From Mallotus nudiflorus (Eukaryota > Streptophyta > Magnoliopsida > Malpighiales > Euphorbiaceae): a stretch of DNA of 64,000 nt. This document shows, in pieces, positions 1-10,383 of this stretch (positions are counted from its first letter, which is position 1; each line of letters opens with the position of its first letter). A program made the position numbers and the translations under genes. The stretch spans positions 62,001 to 126,000 of the forward strand of contig CANTUR010001074.1 in NCBI GenBank assembly GCA_947683625.1, written 5' to 3'. Under the pieces are notes generated by a model. The model did not search any database. It saw only the letters and a program-made list of their open reading frames with translations, and was not told the origin of the DNA.

Positions 1-632
1 CAAGAACGTCCTTCTCTCTTCTTTAAGGCTCTCTCCCCCTCTTTCTCTTTCAAAATTTTTCTTTTTTTTTCTCTGCAATCATTACCAAGAGTTTCCAAAC
101 CCTTTTCTTGCTCCCAAGACCTCTTTTAACCTCCATGTTTGACAACACCTCTCCTTCATCATTACACTCCTTTTTTCTTTTCCTTTTTCTCTCCAAAGTC
201 TCATTTTTATATAATCAGTGCAGGATTATAATAGGTGGGCCTTATTAACTTAACCACCATTATCACCTTTATATTTAATGCAGTAGCAAGTAAAAAGGCG
301 ACGCCTCTTCAATGAGGTATCACCTCATTAAGGTAGTTGCCATAGAGGTAGTGCCTCTTTGATGAGGCATCGCCTCTCTAGCCCTGGCCTTGAACTAGGC
401 CTTCGGGCCAAAGTTGGTTGGGGCTCATTTTTATAGGTTTAGGTCCTACTTTGTATGGATTTAGGCTTGAATTTTGGGGTCTAAGCTCTTAAGTCTATTT
501 TTAAGAAGATTTCAGGCTTTTCTCTTACATTCAAGCTTGGTACATTCTCATCACTAGGCTTCATCGTGGTTCAATCAAATCGAGCATCCATAGTTTGTCC
601 CTTATTATGGGCCGAACGAATGGGTTTCTACA
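1..632 (-). repeat. 3' LTR of minus-strand Tat-like element E (runs off the left edge)
   Basis: Read on the minus strand the LTR begins at 632 with TGTAGAAACCC, directly after a purine-rich tract (CAAGGGGCAAAC) typical of a polypurine tract. That fixes orientation and boundary. A TATA-like TATATAAAA lies near 208-216 on the minus strand and is followed by a purine-rich leader. The other LTR end lies outside the window. The family differs from the A/B/C/D LTRs although its polypurine tract is similar, so assignment to the Tat/Ogre group is inference. Confidence 0.6.
298..378. repeat. Short near-palindromic repeats GAGG...CCTC in LTR E
   Basis: Three to four units of about 24-30 bp contain the self-complementary core GAGGCATCGCCTC or its variant GAGGTATCACCTC. 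They lie upstream of the TATA-like box on the minus strand, that is in the U3 part of the LTR, where enhancer-like repeats are often found. No function can be read from sequence alone. Confidence 0.6.
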
Positions 633-645
633 GTTTGCCCCTTGA
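633..645 (-). other. Polypurine tract of element E
   Basis: On the minus strand the sequence is TCAAGGGGCAAAC and ends exactly where the LTR starts with TG. It resembles the tracts of B (AGCAGGGGGCAAC) and C (AGTAGGGGGAAAC). It would prime plus-strand DNA synthesis. Confidence 0.55.
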
Positions 646-836
646 TTTTTTAAAAAACCAAATGCATGCAATGATAATTTTTAAAAAACTCACATGCATA
701 ACAAATTAATAAACAAATAAAAGGATATTATTCTTGTTCGAGTTTCACCTGGGGATTGAATTTTTTTATATTAGTGTCATTAGCCTCGATGTTCGACAAA
801 AATTAAAATGTTGAATCTTTCTTTGATTAGACTTTA

Positions 837-1133
837 GGAAATTCATAACGTTAGCCTTGGTGTTGTAGAAAAATTGAGAGGTTGAATCCTTGAGAATAAA
901 CGAGAAACTCATGATGTCAACCTTGGGTATACAAACCCAAGAGGCAGTCCCTAAGAACAAATGGGAAACTCACATCATTAACCTTAGGTATACAAACCCG
1001 AAAGGTAGTCCCTGAGAATAAATGGGAAACTCACACTGTCAACCTCAAGTATACAAACTTGAGAGGCAGTCTCTAAGAACAAATAGGAAACTCACGCGTG
1101 TCAATATCAAGTATACAAACCTAAGAATAATCT
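837..1133. repeat. Tandem array of about 61-bp units
   Basis: Four to five imperfect units recur with a period near 61 bp. Each contains GGGAAACTCAC, then TATACAAAC, then GGCAGTCCCTAAGAACAAAT, with starts near 837, 901, 962, 1023 and 1084. The position next to a polypurine tract fits the hypervariable 3' untranslated repeats described for Tat-lineage elements. Confidence 0.75.
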
Positions 1134-1184
1134 CATCCCATGAGATGGGAGCCTTATAACCACTTTTGGCTCCAGGCAAAGCTC

Positions 1185-1440
1185 AACTAAAATGTGTTAT
1201 ATAGCCTCTAAGGCATTAGATAAGGTCAAACCAAACAAGCAATATAGCCTCGTGGGCATCATATAAAGTCAAACAGAATATGCAATATAGCCACGGGCAT
1301 CATATAAAGTCAAACAGAATGTGCCATATAGCCTCTAGGGTGTTAGGCTAAGATAATTAAAACAAGTCATGTAGCCTTATTGGCATCAAGCAAAATTAAT
1401 AAAACAAGCCATGTAGCCTTACAAGCGTTAGGCAAAAAAA
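1185..1440. repeat. Tandem array of about 40-48-bp units
   Basis: Five to six diverged units share ATATAGCCTC or ATGTAGCCTT, then GGCATCA, then AAACAAGC or CAAACAGAAT. Unit sequence differs from the 61-bp array next to it, so there are two independent expansions in the same untranslated region. Confidence 0.7.
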
Positions 1441-1882
1441 ACAAAGCAGGATTGTATCCTATGCATTAGAACTATCCCACTTTAAAAACACATCTGAAAG
1501 ATTGAATGTTGTTGTATGCATAACTGTGATCTTTGAAAATCCTCATAAATAATTTGACAACATAAGTTTATGTAGTGTGTGCAATGTTTGTGGAAGACAT
1601 GCATTATTCTTTTTGACCATTTTCATTATCAAACTCTTAATTTTGAACTTCGACAAATAATTTAGATTCTAATGATTTCATTTAAGTGTGTAGGTAGTTA
1701 ATCAAGTATTAAGATTAATTATTTAATGATTGGAGACCATGAAATACTCCTTAAAAATGTATTAATATGAATTTCGATGAAGTATCTTAACCTATGCAAG
1801 TCCTTAATCTTTGAGGAGTAATTATATACTAAAAATATACTAATTTGGACTTACAATAATCCCTACATGAGCGCCTCACAAG

Positions 1883-2091
1883 TGCCTCATGATCAAAGTC
1901 TCTACGGTGCATGTTCGAGTAATTTTTGCTAAAAGAGGCAGTGCTCCTCACAAGCTGCCATCACAATCGTGAGAAGCAAGCTTCAGCTCGTAAGGGCAGT
2001 AAAGACAGGCTATAACGGCTATTTTCAAATGCAATGGCTAGTAGACTCGCTCCTCAAGAGCCAGGGTTTACTCCTCATGACCATGTGCAGT
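1883..2091 (+). repeat. SIRE 5' LTR, left fragment
   Basis: It starts TGCCTCATGATC and aligns along its whole length with 53163-53350, which starts TGCCTCAAGAGC. Both share landmarks such as CTCTACGGTGC, AAAAGAGGCAGT and GGCTATAACGGCTATTTTC. The homology stops at CATGTGCAGT and resumes across the A/C insertion at AGCATTCTGACAG, matching GAGCAGTGTTTTGACA in the 3' LTR. Confidence 0.8.
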
Positions 2092-2217
2092 TGTCATACC
2101 TCAAATTTGATTGTCCCTAAAAAGGTCCAATGATGAAACGAACCTCTGAGATTACTAGACTCGGCTCGTTCGTAACACCTCTGAAGTGTGCAACCTTAAA
2201 AACCTAACTGACCACAC
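2092..2217 (+). repeat. A/C 5' LTR, left fragment
   Basis: It starts TGTCATACCTCAAATTTG and matches the starts of the LTRs at 39524, 60921 and, on the minus strand, 14120 and 28362. Homology runs to CTAACTGACCACAC and is then interrupted by T1. The LTR resumes at about 7496. Confidence 0.85.
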
Positions 2218-2623
2218 TGATACCGCTTATATATATTCCTGTTTAATCAAAGGGTTTTTATTTTCTGGATAGGGTTACTCATACAGGGAAGGTAACAGAA
2301 TTCGTTTATAAAAAGGACTCTACCCCAAAGAGGATTCCTAAGCAAAGAGGGAACACTCTCCTACTAGGATTAGGATTCCTATCCCACAAGGAATCTTACT
2401 CCTTCCAAGTTCAAGCATCATTATAAATAAGACCCTATACCTCTCATTCCACATCATCTCATTCTCTTATATTCTAATTGTTCCTTGCTCTCTATACAAA
2501 CTCTCTTTCTATTCTCTGACTTAGGCATTTGAGTGTTTATGGGGACTCTCCCTACCTCTCACCTTGCCCTCTATTTGTTGATTGTAGGGTCTTAAGCTCA
2601 AGAGTTCTAAAAATAAGTTATCA
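2218..2623 (+). repeat. T1 5' LTR (about 406 bp)
   Basis: The start TGATACCGCTTATATA is placed where homology of the host LTR breaks; the end ...AAGTTATCA is placed 2 bp before the PBS. A TATA box TATAAATA at 2422-2429 sits about 200 bp from the start. The partner LTR is missing, so the boundaries rest on TG/CA ends, the PBS and the host alignment. Confidence 0.6.
2422..2429 (+). promoter_or_regulatory. TATA box of T1 LTR
   Basis: TATAAATA lies within the LTR about 195 bp before the PBS. It is followed by a CT-rich stretch typical of plant retrotransposon leaders. Confidence 0.55.
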
Positions 2624-2625
2624 AG

Positions 2626-2643
2626 TGGCACCGTTTGTGGGAA
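2626..2643 (+). other. Primer binding site of T1
   Basis: TGGCACCGTTTGTGGGAA follows the LTR end by 2 bp. This resembles the TGGCGCC-type site of Tat and Athila relatives and differs from the TGGCGACTCCACT-type site of the A/B/C/D family. Confidence 0.65.
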
Positions 2644-4379
2644 CTCTTAGGAAAAGCCATTCGTATACCTGCTAAGCTAAAGACATCCACACCATAACTT
2701 CCAGCCCACCACCAACTTCGACTCCTGAAACTAACACAAATCCTTATGTACCTATTTCTTTGATTGACCTCTCAAACCCTCTCCTAATAATAGTGCTTCC
2801 AACCACTTTTCAGTATGCCAGAACTTTGTCTGGGCACACACATTCACTTCTTAACAACACCCAAAGATGCCCGGCTTTGGGCACAGACTTTCCACATTAC
2901 GCTCCTTTACAACACCACCATCGTTCAATACCCTCCATACCTTTTTCAAGTTTAACAGACATACCAATAATAACCACACCCAACTTAAACATTGTAAACC
3001 AAACACTCAACCTTAACCAAACTAATAAGGAAGTTATGATACACAATATCCAAGTATAGATAGTCTTAATGTAGCAACAGCTAAGTACTTTAATACAAAG
3101 TGGGAACTCTGAACTAGCTTAAATTGATAATAACACGATACCTCAAAAGGCACTAGAAATAAGTAGGGGAAAGGGTAAAGCATCGAAAGGAGAATGTAGT
3201 TCAATAATTACGGCCCTTGATGACTTAAAGTTAGCTTAAAAAGTTGAAGAGGTTATACATAAAGCTCATACAAAACTAAGAAAGGAAGACAAATTTGTTA
3301 TGGACAGTAGAACTCCATTCATAAAAAGGAAAATTCAGATGAAGATCCCTACTAAATTCAGAATCCTACCGCTTGATTAGTATGATGGGATGGGAGATCC
3401 TGTTAGCCACATATCGACGTTTAGAACAAGGATGTTGCTCCAGAATGTGAATGATGGAATCATATGTAAAGTCTTTCTAAGCACACTCACAAAGAATGCC
3501 CAAAAGTGGTTTCATCAACTCCCAAAGAATTCTGTCACTTCTTTTAAGGATCTAGTAGAGCAATTTCATACCAAGTTCATCACTAATATTCCCCCAGCTA
3601 AAAACATTAATGATCTTTGGATGTGATGGCAAGAAGTCAACGAGTCTCTGTGAAGTTATCTTGATTGATTCAATAAAATAGTTATGCAGATCGAAAGCCT
3701 CATTGATGAAGTTTCCATATAAGCTTTGAAAAATGGCACTAGACTCAAAAAGCTTAAAGATAAGATAATGACCAAGGAACTAGGCACCTTTGCAGAAGTA
3801 ATGGCAATGGCAGTCATAATGATAAAAATGGATGAAGATAGAAGTATGCAAAGGGAGGAGGAAAAGCCATTGGCCAAAGATGAAAGACCAAGACCCAAAT
3901 GAGCAAGCTTCCCAAAAATAAATTTTAGAAACCCGACAAAGAGATTTAATAGGGAAGCAAATAGATACACACCCCTGAACACCTCTCGATCTAGGATTCT
4001 CATATGGATCAAGCAGAATGGCGTCGGAATCACCCCATCTAAGAGGATAAGCCCTAACCAAAGATCCACACTAGATAGGGGACAATACTGCCAGTATCAT
4101 CGAGAATACGAGCAAGACATTGAGGCTTGCAGAGAGCTGAAGTATGCCATAGAAAGACTGGTGCAAAATGGTAAACTCAATAATTTCATGGACACATCGA
4201 GAAGGAGCAGAAACCTAAAAACTCAAGTGCATGACAGGCTAAAAGTAAAGAAAGCTCAAAAGGACCCAATTAGCATTATTAACATGATCATCGACGGTGA
4301 AAATACTGAGAAGAAATTAAAACGGAGTAGGGGAGAAAAGCTAGTCTTTAAGAAAAAAGATATCGTATTCAATTCATAA
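2644..4379 (+). pseudogene. T1 gag (degenerate)
   Basis: The gag core is clearest at 3390-3626, where the translation has the Tat gag pattern: GDPVSHISTFRTRM, then AQKWFHQLP, then SFKDLVEQFHTKF. The frame continues with stops to about 4379, including a basic region with YCQYHREYEQDIEAC, a Tat-type zinc-knuckle-like segment, near 4086-4130. The N-terminal part (2644-3330) is proline-, threonine- and asparagine-rich and broken by stops. The product would be the structural capsid protein. I place no reliable start codon. Confidence 0.7.
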
Positions 4380-4780
4380 GATGGTTTGCATGTTCACCAT
4401 CCCCACTATGACACCCTGGCGATAAATGCGTACATAGATAATTACTTGGTAAAGAGGTTGTTGGTGGACAATGGAAGTGTTATTAACGAGTTATCCTGGA
4501 ATGCATACAAAGTGATGGGAGGCTCTGTCTTTAATCTAAAGACCATCTAAAACCCCATCATAAGCTTATGTGGAGGAACTATATAGCCAATGGGAGCCAT
4601 GGAGTTAAACCTAGAATTTAGGAATCAAGACGATAAAGAAACGAAAGTTATCTGAACAGTATTCAACATGGTGGATCTCCTACTGGCATACAATGGAATT
4701 ATAGGATGGTTGACGCTCTATAAAGAAGATGCAGTCACCAATATCTGACACTTAATTATGAAATTCCAATTGAGAGCAGA
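4380..4780 (+). pseudogene. T1 aspartic protease (degenerate)
   Basis: In the gag frame, just past a stop at 4377-4379, the translation reads LLVDNGSVINELSWNAY near 4450-4510. The D-N-G-S form of the active site is usual in Tat elements, where most retroelements have D-[ST]-G. Downstream stops interrupt the domain. The enzyme would cleave the gag-pol polyprotein. Confidence 0.65.
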
Positions 4781-4924
4781 ACTTTTACCATCCGGGGAGA
4801 TCAGCATATGGCTAGACAATGTTACCAGATGGTCATGAAGCCTCAGGTGGAAGCCTTCCCCTTAGAAATATGGGAAATAAAGAAGCAGGGCCTGGGTCCA
4901 TAACCAGTTGAAGACATGGAAGCC

Positions 4925-5880
4925 CTATAAATTGTGGATGGCAAAGTGGTGAAGATCGATAATGAACTTGACCGTGACATCAAGGAAGGAATAAGGGAGG
5001 TCCTCACTAGACTCTCAGAAGACTTCGCTTCCCGGGCATCTAAAATCATTGGTGTGGATCCACAGGTTACTTGTCACAATTTAAACATTAGACCGGGAGC
5101 AAAGCCAGTGGCCTAGAAAAAAAGAACCTTTGCCTATAAGAGACAGAGGATAATTGTTGAGGAAATAAAAAAGTTGTTGGAAGCCGGATTCATCAAGGAA
5201 GTTACTCATCCAGAATGGGTAGCCAACATGGTACTTGTCAAAAAAATGAATGAAAAGTATAGGATGTGCGTGGACTATACTGACCTTAATCGGGCATGTC
5301 CCAAAGACAGCTACCCATTGCCCACGATCGACCAGCTTGTAGACTCCACTGCTGGCCATGGATTATATAGTTTCATTGATGTGGCATAAGGATATCACCA
5401 AATACCAATGAATGAAGAAGATCAGGAGAAAATGTCCTTCATCACCTATAAAGGCCTATATTACTACAAGGTGATGCCCTTCGGACTGAAGAACGCTGGA
5501 GCAACATATCAAAGAATGATGATCCAAGTGATCCAGGACCAAATTGGCATAAGCATGGAAGTATATATAGATGACATCATCATCAAGAGCAAGCATGCAG
5601 AACATTACCCAGCAGATCTGGATCAAGTTCTCTAATTATTGAGTAAGTCTAAAATCAAGCTAAATCTAAAAAAATGTGTCTTCGGAGTCAAGGCAGGCAA
5701 ATTCCTAGGATTCATGATATCCCACAGGGGTATTGAGGCTAACTCGGAGAAAATGGAAGCCATACTCAACATGAAAGCCCCAAAAAATATCCACGAAGTA
5801 CAAAAGCTAAATGGCAGAATCACAGCATTGGGGCATTTCATTTCATGCTTAGCTAAATAGTGTCTACCATTATTCTGAGT
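4925..5880 (+). pseudogene. T1 reverse transcriptase (degenerate)
   Basis: Motifs follow in order: FIKEVTHPEWVANMVLVKK, then RMCVDYTDLNRACPKDSYPL, then a stop at 5387-5389, KVMPFGLKNAGATYQRMM, and the catalytic YIDDIIIKSK near 5564-5593. The last is an intact Y-I-D-D. Residues after that (GFMISHRGIEAN) belong to the thumb and connection region. There are several in-frame stops, and a frame change lies between protease (frame of 4380) and RT (frame of 4934). Confidence 0.85.
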
Positions 5881-6790
5881 GCTAAAAAATTCTAAAAAGT
5901 TTATCTAGTTTGCAGATTGCCAAGCAGCCTTCGAAGACATCAAAAAGTTCTTATCCTCACCACCCCTACTCAGCAGGCTCATCCTAGATGAAATATTGTA
6001 TTTATATCTCTCTGTAGGTCAAGAATGCATCACTTTCGTACTGGTAAGAGAAGAAGGAAGCCAGCAAAACCCGGTATATTACATCAGTAAAATGCTTCGA
6101 GGATCTGAAGTCTGGTATCCCATGTTGGATAAGCTGGCTATGGTTGAAGTTCATGCATCCTGAAAGCTTCGACATTACTTCCAAGCCCATCCTATCATTA
6201 TTCGATCCCATTTCCCTCTTTTTAAAATCTTACAAAGACCAGAGACCTCAGGCAGACTGGTTCAATGGTTAGTGTTACTTGATGAATTTGACATTGATTA
6301 TGAGCCCCGCCAACAAGTGAAAGCCCAAGCATTAGCAGATTTTGTACAAGAAATGGCTCCAGAAGACCTCACCATGACCAAAGCACCATAATGGAAACTC
6401 TATGTTGACGGAGCTTTCTCTGCTTAAGGATCTATCATTGGAGTGATTCTCAAAGGACCGCATAAAGTTCACATCCGGTATGTAGTTCGAATAGAGTACA
6501 ATGTAACCAACAATGTTGCAGAATATGAGGCACTTATCACAGGCTTGAAATTAGCTGCTGAAGTCAGAGTCGAACACCTCATAATACACTTAGACTCCCA
6601 GTTGGTAGTAAACTAGGTTAACGGCATGTTCCAGGTCAAGGACACCAGCATTGCCAAGTACATGGACAAAGTCAGGCAACTCTTGAAATAGATTGAACAA
6701 GAAGGGGCCGGTGGGAGATCTTTCAGATACCCAGATAGGAGAACTCTGAGGCTGAACTCCTAGCCAAATTGGTAGCTAAAGACAGTCAAA
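5881..6790 (+). pseudogene. T1 connection region and archaeal-type RNase H (degenerate)
   Basis: The connection part contains NPVYYISKML and a stretch ending EPRQQVKAQALADFVQEM near 6300-6355, the usual tether before the second RNase H in Tat elements. The RNase H follows at about 6390-6700: LYVDGAFSA, then NNVAEYEALITGL, then LDSQLVV, supplying the catalytic Asp, Glu and Asp. Stops are present at 6390, 6427 and 6615. An added archaeal-type RNase H is characteristic of the Tat lineage. Confidence 0.75.
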
Positions 6791-6894
6791 CATTTAAGGA
6801 AATGGAATTCACTGAGGCATTAATAAAACCCAGCACGGAAGATCTTGAAGTTTTGGAGATGTGGGAAGTCTCAGAATAAATGCGTCCGATAGTC

Positions 6895-7495
6895 TAATAC
6901 CTGGAACACGAAACTCTCCCTGAAGATAAATTGAAAGCTCAAAAGCTAAAAATGAGAGCAGCCCACTATTCTATCCACCAATGGGAGCTTTATAGAAAAT
7001 CCCTTTCACACCCATGGTCTAAGTGCGTCTATCTAGAGGAAGGGAATTACATACTCAGGGAAATCCATGAAGGAATTTGTAGAGAGCATGAATCCCACTA
7101 CTCATTAACTTGGAAAACACTACTCCAAGGATACTACTGGCCTACCATGTCTAATGATGCCCAGAAACTAACTTAAGTATGCCACAAGTGCCAACAATTC
7201 TCTCGACTCAATCATAGGCCTTCCCACCCCTTGCATCCAATCGGTAGCCTATGGCCCTTCGCTATATGGGGGATGGACATCTTGGGTCCCTTCCCAACTT
7301 CCACTTCACAAAAAAAGTTCCTGATTTTGGCTATAGACCATTTCACTAAGTGGTTAGAAGTGGAGGTAGTTCCAACCATTACAGAAGCTCGGATACAATA
7401 TTTCTTCTGGAAAGAGATCATCTGTAGATTCGGCATCCCTTACACTTTAATTACAGATAATGGCAAACAGTTTGATAACTGATATCGACAAATAG
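6895..7495 (+). pseudogene. T1 integrase, truncated after the second catalytic Asp
   Basis: The zinc-binding part shows EIHEGICREHESHYSLTWK followed by a stop and CHKCQQFS (7171-7203), the H-H-C-C signature. The core begins WGMDILGPFPTS with the first catalytic Asp, then LILAIDHFTKWLEVEVV, and reaches ITDNGKQFDN with the second Asp at about 7453. The sequence then leaves the integrase family and becomes A/C LTR. The catalytic Glu and C-terminal domain are absent, so this protein could not integrate DNA. Confidence 0.8.
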
Positions 7496-9198
7496 ATAAT
7501 GTATAAAATCTATTATTAAACCATTAGGTTTTTCTCTTATCTTATGAAATATGAATTATCAAAATGATAAGAAGCTTATTTCAAGAATTCTTTCTCGAAA
7601 CACTCAACTTGTTAGACCGTTGTTCATTTCGTTAGACTAGGACCCAACTTTATGATAAAATGAAAATTGATTTTGATAAAATGGACATTAGAAACATGCC
7701 CAGAAGGTTCCAAAACCTTCAAAAGTGGTCCTGGAATGGTCCAATACAACCCAAGGATTAGCACGTATAGCTTTGAAGTGTGCGTAAAGCCATAAACACC
7801 CATAGGTGTCACGTACTAAAATTAAGGCCAAATTTGACAAAAAAAAGTTTCAAAGCACATTTGAAAGGCCTAAAAACCTTAGGAACCAACCTTTAAAAAG
7901 CTTGCATAAGCCTTGGTTAGAGCATGTAACACACAAAAGAGCGAGTGACCATATGCCCATTGCATGGCCACACGCTTCGTCCTAGGGACGCATGCATGAC
8001 CATGCCTATACCCCCCTATTCCACACATTTTGCACTATAAATAAACACCTCCACACCCCATTTTAAAGGGGTGAGCAAGTGGAAACACAAACATACTCAA
8101 AAAATTTATCAGATCAAAGGCATTGGAAACCCTTTTCCAAATAGCTTTTGCTCTCCCACTGTCTTTTTCTTAGGTGATTAGATCTCTTTTCCACCAAAGA
8201 AAGCCTCATCTTTGTCAAAGCACACTTTAAAGGTATACAAACTAGCATCATTCTATTGTCATTTTAAACATCTTAATAAGGAAAGCTTGATAATCCCTCG
8301 ACGTTAAAGCTTCAAAACCCATACAAGTAGTCAAATCTAAGGACCACACAATTATTATCACCAACATTTAGGAATATTGTTTTGCTTGTATGATGAGACT
8401 TATAATTTTGTATGATATATGAATAATCTATGCTTTATTATGCTTATTTCATATCATCATTCTGCATCCTCTAGTTCTGAAATATGAAATCACATTGTAA
8501 ATATCAATAATGTGAAAAGTTCATACCCAGGAATAAAGTCATCATGTTTTTTATCCAGTGATGACATCATGCATCCCCTATATTATCATCATAGCATAAA
8601 TAATCACTGCAAACATGCATGATCATCTACATTTTGCTTACTCTTTTAAGTGATCGAGTGTTTATTATGTATCCCTTTGTTCTTGTGATCGAAAAAGTTA
8701 TTTGAATGGTTGTATTTACCTTGCAGATTCATTATATCTAAATTAGATTTACTTTTTCATAATCTTTTTTTCCCTTTTATATGTATTTTATTAGGAAAGT
8801 GATGTAATAGTAATATCTTCAACTTTATTGTCTTCCACTATCTGATGAATTGTGTGAATGCTATACAAACCATAATTATTGAAACTAGGGTGTTGTAGTA
8901 ACTATACATAAAACATTGTATAATAAGAAATAGTTAAAAAGTATAAACGATCTCCCTAACCCAGAAATCTCTGCTGGGGGCAATACTTGCTGAGTAACCT
9001 GATGTTGTCCCTTTCTTTTCCCAATTTTTTAAAAATTAAATGGTGACTCCACAAAATTAGAAAAGCATCTTGTTCCTCCCGAGACCAATCATTCTTCCAT
9101 ATTCTGTAAAGTTACCATGTCCCTCAAAAATAAAATGAAAAGCCCTTTACGGAACTAATTTGCCTCAAAACCAAAAATAAGAAACAAAAGGTCACTCA
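7496..9198 (+). repeat. A/C 5' LTR, right fragment
   Basis: It aligns from ATAATGTATAAAATC onward with the C 3' LTR from about 39653 and with LTR D from about 61043. It ends GGTCACTCA three bases before the PBS. With the left fragment the LTR totals about 1.83 kb, against 1845 bp for the 3' LTR. Confidence 0.85.
8035..8043 (+). promoter_or_regulatory. TATA box of A/C 5' LTR
   Basis: CTATAAATA is conserved at the matching places in the other LTRs: 40169-40176 (C), 61795-61802 (D) and, on the minus strand, 27701-27709 (B 5' LTR). In the B 3' LTR the equivalent position is mutated. Confidence 0.65.
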
Positions 9199-9201
9199 TA
9201 A

Positions 9202-9219
9202 TGGGGACTCCACTAAAGA
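9202..9219 (+). other. Primer binding site of A/C
   Basis: TGGGGACTCCACTAAAGA follows the LTR end after a 3-bp spacer. It is a diverged copy of the site in D (63006-63023). Ogre-like elements are reported to use tRNA-Arg; I did not verify the match to a tRNA. Confidence 0.65.
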
Positions 9220-10237
9220 CTTATAAGTAAGAGAGATCAACTTGAAAATGATTATTTCTTATTATGCAATACTCGATCATATAAAGCCCCTCACCACTAC
9301 ATTTGCACTACACATCACACGTGCACCATTGGTCCTTAAAAGCCTTGATAATACTAAATGACATCGCGACCATGTTTCCACTTGAGTCATAGGGTGACGA
9401 AGATAAGGTATTATCACCTTTGGTCTTTATTCATGCATTCACTGGACTCATCTGACTAGAGTCTATAACCTAAGTCCTAAAGGGGGCAATCGAGTTATCA
9501 AAAGAATGCTAGACTTACTGACTGGAGTCTATAACCCTAGTCATATAGGGGCATTCTTGCTAAAGGAACCCTTAGCCTTTCACCCTGGCTTAGCTCATGT
9601 AGATAAACTAGTAGTAACATCCACTAGGATTCCACCAAGTTGTGTATACTATCCCTATCCTAACGCTGTTCGTATAACCTAATATTCATAAAATGACATA
9701 ACTCCCCAAGTGTCTATCATTGAATGATGTCGTAATGTCAATTGTCATAGAATATTCATGCTCAGGACCACGTAATTCTCATGCACTTCGTGCGAGCTCG
9801 AAGCATGGGAAACGATAAGAATCATGTACCTCAGCTTAAATACTCTATATAAACTAACAAATAACGATATCCCTTAATGATACATCATCCATTTATCCTT
9901 ATCAGATCAAATGAACGGGTTAGGAATCTAATTTGATTGTGGACCTTTATGTCAATAAAATCAAATAGTAAACTATTGAACGATACTTTCATGACTCCCA
10001 ATAAATATATCGAATATCGATATGGGGGAAAGAACTCGAATTCCCTTTGATTGACCTTGGTCCTATGCATATGGGTGTATATAGGCTCTGGACATCATTT
10101 GAAGCCCGATAATTGACCTTTACATCAACATCATGTGACTACCTAAAGCACATTTGAGTGTCATTCTTTAGTTTACCTTTTGGTTCTAATCAATATAAAT
10201 TGAAACAGCCTAGTTCTGAGAGCAGAACCATAGTCCC
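9220..10237 (+). mobile_element. A/C untranslated leader, part 1
   Basis: About 1 kb between PBS and the B block, with no coding sequence I trust. It matches the leader of B on the minus strand (26530 down to 25501) through landmarks such as CTGGACATCATTTGAAGCCC and CATCATGTGACTACCT. It breaks off at CCATAGTCCC. The same point in B is followed directly by TTGATGACTATAGG, the equivalent of which starts part C at 28363. Confidence 0.75.
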
Positions 10238-10241
10238 AATA

Positions 10242-10383
10242 TGATCAACCTCTTTTAGTTTTGGATAGTGGTATGTTTTTATGGGAAATTGTGCGAGTCT
10301 TTCCATTTTTTAGGGACACGATAACTTTATCGAATAGGGACAAATGATTGGTCTTAAAAGGATGAGATGCTTTTGATTTTGTG
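10242..10383 (-). repeat. Fragment of an A/B-family LTR (last about 140 bp), inverted
   Basis: The plus-strand sequence TGATCAACCTCTTTTAGTTTTGGATAG... matches the inner end of the B 5' LTR (TGAGCAACCTCTTTCAGT) and the outer end of the B 3' LTR. Homology stops near 10383, where an unrelated copia fragment begins. With 28362 it makes both edges of the inserted block LTR termini of the same family in the same orientation. Confidence 0.75.

Larger units (their letters stand above)
646..1882 (-). mobile_element. 3' untranslated region of element E, truncated by the SIRE element
   Basis: This stretch lies on the internal side of the polypurine tract of E and holds no convincing coding sequence; a 64-codon frame at 766-960 falls in repeats. 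It contains two tandem arrays, listed separately. From about 1440 to 1882 it is AT-rich and I recognise nothing. The element stops where the SIRE LTR begins at about 1883; its gag-pol is not in the window. Confidence 0.5.
2218..7495 (+). mobile_element. T1: 3'-truncated Tat-lineage Ty3/gypsy element nested in the A/C LTR
   Basis: A 406-bp LTR, PBS, gag, protease, RT, archaeal-type RNase H and the first part of integrase are present in the order RT-RNase H-integrase, which defines Ty3/gypsy. The element ends inside the integrase core just after the second catalytic Asp. The integrase C-terminus and the 3' LTR are missing, yet the host LTR resumes almost without loss. Stops and frame changes occur throughout, so it is inactive. 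Confidence 0.8.

Noticed and set aside
3656..4069. Minus-strand 137-codon frame opposite T1 gag
   Set aside because: Plus-strand translation is collinear with Tat gag; the minus frame has hydrophobic composition with no family resemblance.
9885..10070. Minus-strand frames in the leaders (also 25688-25873) as an Ogre ORF1
   Set aside because: They are short, lie on different strands relative to their elements (antisense in A, sense in B), and have no recognisable domain.
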